The notes under the pieces were generated by a model that was not told where the DNA came from, ran no database searches, and saw only the letters and a list, made by a program, of their open reading frames with translations. The position numbers and the translations under genes are program-made. From Orientallactaga sibirica (lineage: Eukaryota > Chordata > Mammalia > Rodentia > Dipodidae), in assembly GCA_036365145.1 (NCBI GenBank), contig JAEOAD010000939.1, forward strand, positions 62,001 through 126,000: a DNA stretch of 64,000 nt, read 5' to 3'. How positions within the stretch are numbered: position 1 is the stretch's first letter; every line of letters starts with the position of its first letter. This document shows, in pieces, positions 61,081 to 64,000 of this stretch.

Positions 61081-64000
61081 AACTTCCCTTGTTTGTGTAA
61101 TCAGACAAGATGTACAACTTAGTAGATTCGCCTCATTTCTAAAGTAGTTTGTTTAGAAAACAAATATATTCATTGCCTAACACTGTACTGTATGAAATAA
61201 GCTAGTTCGGTTCCAGGAATCAGTTGCTTTCCTACGAAGAAGGTTGAGTGCAGCAAGGTTCAACTTTCCTTGTTTGTGTAATCTAAGAAGATGTACAACT
61301 TACTAGATTCGCCTCATTTCTAAAGTAGTTTGTTTAGAAAACAAACATCGCCCTTGCCGAACACTGTGCTGTGTGAAATAAGCTAGTTCGGTTCTAGGAA
61401 TCAGATGCTTTCCTAGGAAGAAGGTTGAGTGCACCAAGTTCAAACTTTCCTTGTTTGTGTAAGCTAACAGCATGTACAACTTACAAGTTTCACTTCATTT
61501 CTAAACTTCTTTGGTTAGAAAACAAACATCTTCATTGCCACATACTGTACTGTGTGAAATAAGCTAGTTCCTTTGTAGGAATCAGTTGCTTGCCTAGGAA
61601 GAAGATTGAGTGTAGCAAGTTCAAACTTTCCTTCTTTCTGTAATGTTAGAAGATATACAACTTACTAGATTTTCCTCATTTCTAAAGTAGTTTGTTTAGA
61701 AAACAAACATCTTATTTGGCGAACACTGTACTGTGTGAAATAAACTAGTTTGGTTCTAGGAATCAGTTGCTTTCCCACGAAGAAGGTTGAGTGCAGCAAG
61801 TGCAAACTTTCCTTGTTTGTGTAATCTAACAAGATGTACAACTTACAAGTTTCACTTCACTTCTAAACTACTTTGTGAAATAAGCTCGTTTGGTTCCAGG
61901 AATTAATTTCCTTTCTACAAAGATGGTTCACTGCAGCAAGTTCAAACATTCCTAGTTATTGTAACCTAAAAAGATGTACAACTTATAAGTTTCGCTTCAT
62001 TTCTAAACTACTTGTTTAGAAAACAAACATCTTCATTGCCAAATACTATACTGTGTGAAACAACCCAGTATGGTTCTAGGAATTAGTTGCTTTCCTACGA
62101 AGAAGGTTGAGTGCAGCAAGTTCAAACTTTCCTTGTTTGTTTAATCTGACAAGATGTACAACTTAGTAGATTCACCTCACTTCTAAAGTAGTTTGTTTAG
62201 AAAAAAAATCTTCATAGGCGAACACTGTACTGTGTGAAATAAGCTAGTTCGGTTCTAGAAATCAGTTGCTTTCCTACGAAGAAGGTTGAGTACAGAAAGT
62301 TCAAACTTTCCTTGTTGATGTAATCTAAAAAGATGTACTACTTAGCAGATTCACCTCACTTCTAAAGTAATTTGTTTAGAAAACAAACATCTACATTGCC
62401 ACATACTGTACTGTGTGAAATAAGCTAGTTCAGTTCTAGGAATCAGTTCCTCTCCTACGAAGAAGGTTGAGTGCAGCAAGGTAAAGTTTTCCTTGTTTTT
62501 GTAATCTAACATGATAAACAACTTATTAGATTTGCCTCATTTCTAAAGTAGTTTGTTTAGAAAACAAATTTCTTCATTGCCCAACACTACTGTGTGAAAT
62601 GAGCTAGGTCGGTTCTAGGAATGAGTTGCTTTCCTAAGAAGAATGTGGAGTGCAGCAAGTTCAACGTTTCCTTGTCTGTGTAATCCAACAAGATGTACAA
62701 CTTAGAAGATTTGCCTCATTTTTAAAGTAGCTTGTTTAGAAAACAAATATCTTCATTGCCGAACACTGTACTGTGTGAAATAACCTAGTCCAGTTCTAGG
62801 AATCAGTTGCTTTCCTAGGAAGAAGGTTGAGTGCAGAAAGTTCAAACTTTCCTTGTTTGTGTAATCTAACAAGTGGTATAACTTATAAGTTTCACTTCAT
62901 TTCTAAACTACTTTGTTAGAAAACAAACATCTTCATTGCCACATACTGTACTTTGTGAAATAAGCTGGTTCGTTTGTAGGAATCAGTTCCTTTCCTAGGA
63001 AGAAGGTTGAGTGCACCAAACAAACATCTTCATTGCCGAACAGTGTAGCATGTGAAATAAGCTAGCTCGGTTCCAGGAATCAGTTGCTTTCCTACAAAGA
63101 AGGTTGAGTGCAGCAAGTTCAAACTTTCCTTGTTTTTGTAATCAAACAAGATGTACCATTTAGTAGATTCGCCTCATTTCTAAAGAAGTTTGTTTAGAAA
63201 ACAAACATCATCATTTATGAACACTGTACTGTCTGAAATAAGCTAGTTCGGTTCTAGGAATCAGTTGCTTCCTACAAAGAAGGTTGAGTGCAGCAAGTTC
63301 AAACTTTCCTTGTTTGTGTAATCTTAAAAGATGTACGATTTACAAGTTTCACTTCATTTCTAAACTACTTTGTTTAGAAAACAAACATCTTCATTGCCAA
63401 ATACTGTACTGTGTGAAATAAGCTACTTTGTTTGTAGGAATCAGTTGCTTTCCTACACAGAAGGTTGAGTGTAGCAAGTTCAAACTTTCCTTTTTTTGTA
63501 ATGTTAGAAGATATACAACTTACTAGATTCACCTCATTTCTAAAGTAGTTTGTTTAGAAAACAAACATCTTATTTGTCAAAAACTGAACTGTGTGAAATA
63601 AACTAGTTCAGTTCTAGGAATCAGTTGTTTTCCTATGAAGAAGGTTGAGTGCAGAAAGTTCAAATTTTCTTTGTTTGTGTAATCTAATACTATGTACAAC
63701 TTAGTAGATTTGCCTCATTTGTAAAGTAGGTTATTTAGAAAACAAACATCTTCATTGCCGAACAGTGTCCTGTGTGACATAAGGTAGTTTGGTTCTAGGA
63801 ATCAGTTGCTTTCCTATGAAGAAGGTTTAGTGCAGAAAGTTCAAACTTTCCTTGTGTTTGTAACCTAACATGATGTAAGACTTAGTAGAATTGCCTCATT
63901 TCGTAAGTAGTTTGTTTAGAAAACAAACATCTTCTTTGCCAAATACTGTAGTGTTTGAAATAAGCTAGTTCTGTTCTGGGAATCACTTGCTTTCCTACGA
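61081..64000 (+). repeat. Right-end monomers with a repeated pair and two internal deletions
   Basis: A two-unit segment at about 61.48-61.76 kb recurs at 63.33-63.62 kb (offset about 1858): TTTGTAGGAATCAG, GTGTAGCAAG, AATGTTAGAAGATATACAAC, ACATCTTATTTG and AAATAAACTAGTT are shared. A related first unit is at 62.88-63.0 kb. Near 61875 CTAAACTACTTTG is joined to TGAAATAAGC (about 50 bp lost). Near 63018 GAGTGCACC is joined to AAACAAACATC (about 80-90 bp lost). The array continues out of the window. Confidence 0.8.

Larger units (their letters stand above)
1..64000 (+). repeat. Uninterrupted head-to-tail array of a ~181-bp AT-rich satellite
   Basis: The entire window is built from one monomer. 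The spacing between equivalent points is repeatedly 180-182 bp; for example the AAAC arm at 55783 recurs at 55964. Landmarks inside each unit are AAACAAACATCTTCATTG, CACTGTACTGTGTGAAAT, GGAATCAGTTGCTTT, GAAGAAGGTTGAGTGCAG, AAGTTCAAACTTTCCTTG, AAGATGTACAACTTAG and CCTCATTTCTAAAGTAG. All copies have the same orientation; I saw no inverted block. There is no spacer, no transposon, no rDNA or telomere motif. Such arrays are typical of eukaryotic centromeres and pericentromeres, and the unit length matches the nucleosome-scale monomers common there. The centromeric role is inferred, not shown. Plus strand is only the reading direction used here. I cannot assign a species or a named satellite family. 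Confidence 0.97.

Noticed and set aside
1..64000. CRISPR-like array (regular direct repeats)
   Set aside because: There is no constant-repeat and unique-spacer pattern. The whole 181-bp unit repeats, with variation spread throughout.
1..64000. CENP-B box (TTCG, four bases, A, two bases, CGGG)
   Set aside because: The closest place, TTCGGTTCTAGGAATC, has T where A is needed and no CGGG. I saw no true match.
1..64000. Telomere repeats, rDNA, tRNA genes or retrotransposon ends
   Set aside because: I found no TTTAGGG or TTAGGG runs, no conserved rRNA or tRNA segments and no TG/CA-bounded long terminal repeat. All bases read are explained by satellite monomers.

Overview
The window is 64 kb of one tandem repeat. 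I see no protein gene, RNA gene, transposable element, CRISPR array or unique-sequence spacer. The repeat unit is an AT-rich satellite monomer of about 181 bp. All copies run head to tail in the same direction (roughly 350 of them), and every stretch I read aligns to this unit. The monomer length (nucleosome scale), the AT richness and the higher-order structure suggest a eukaryotic centromeric or pericentromeric satellite. A plant is my best guess, but I cannot name the species or satellite family from sequence alone.

Monomer, numbered from the A-rich arm of its central inverted repeat: AAACAAACATC at 1-11, CACTGTACTGTG near 24-35, the CpG in GTTCGGTTC at 51-52, CTACGAAGAAGG near 75-86, GAGTGCAGCAAG near 89-100, the inverted repeat AAGTTCAAACTT at about 98-109, ACAACTTAG at about 138-146, GATTCGCCTC at about 149-158, and CTAAAGTAGTTTG leading into the dyad GTTTGTTTAGAAAACAAAC that crosses the unit boundary. 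Two monomer families are intermixed. The common type has AGTAGATTCGCCTC and CTAAAGTAG. The second type has GAAGATGG, CATTCCTAGTTAG, ACAAGTTTCGCTTC, CTAAACTAC and CCAAATACTG.

Layout. 1-16 kb: mostly independent monomers, with a ~1.2 kb segment repeated 7.1 kb apart (1-1180 and 7110-8300), a twin-monomer pair at 4.4-4.7 kb and a short local higher-order repeat at 13.2-14.8 kb. 16.1-35.3 kb: a ~9.6 kb block duplicated in direct tandem (A then B, junction near 25.68 kb), containing inner 4-, 8- and 12-monomer repeats and truncated monomers. 36.4-41.6 kb: a third, rearranged copy (C) of the right half of that block. 41.6-48.4 kb: a mosaic with 27-monomer and ~13-monomer spacings, including copy D of the B/C boundary region. 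49.6-55.3 kb: another higher-order family with three copies of a marked segment. 56.6-57.7 kb: a zone of collapsed, fragmented monomers. 57.7-64 kb: richer in second-family monomers, with a clear 3-monomer repeat at 60.0-61.1 kb.

Nothing here works as an operon or pathway. The biology is in how the array evolves: nested segmental duplication, uneven homogenisation, internal deletions that act as tags of shared ancestry, apparent CpG decay at all four CpG sites of the monomer, and a dyad retained in most monomers. Boundaries below are read by eye and are good to a few tens of bases unless stated.
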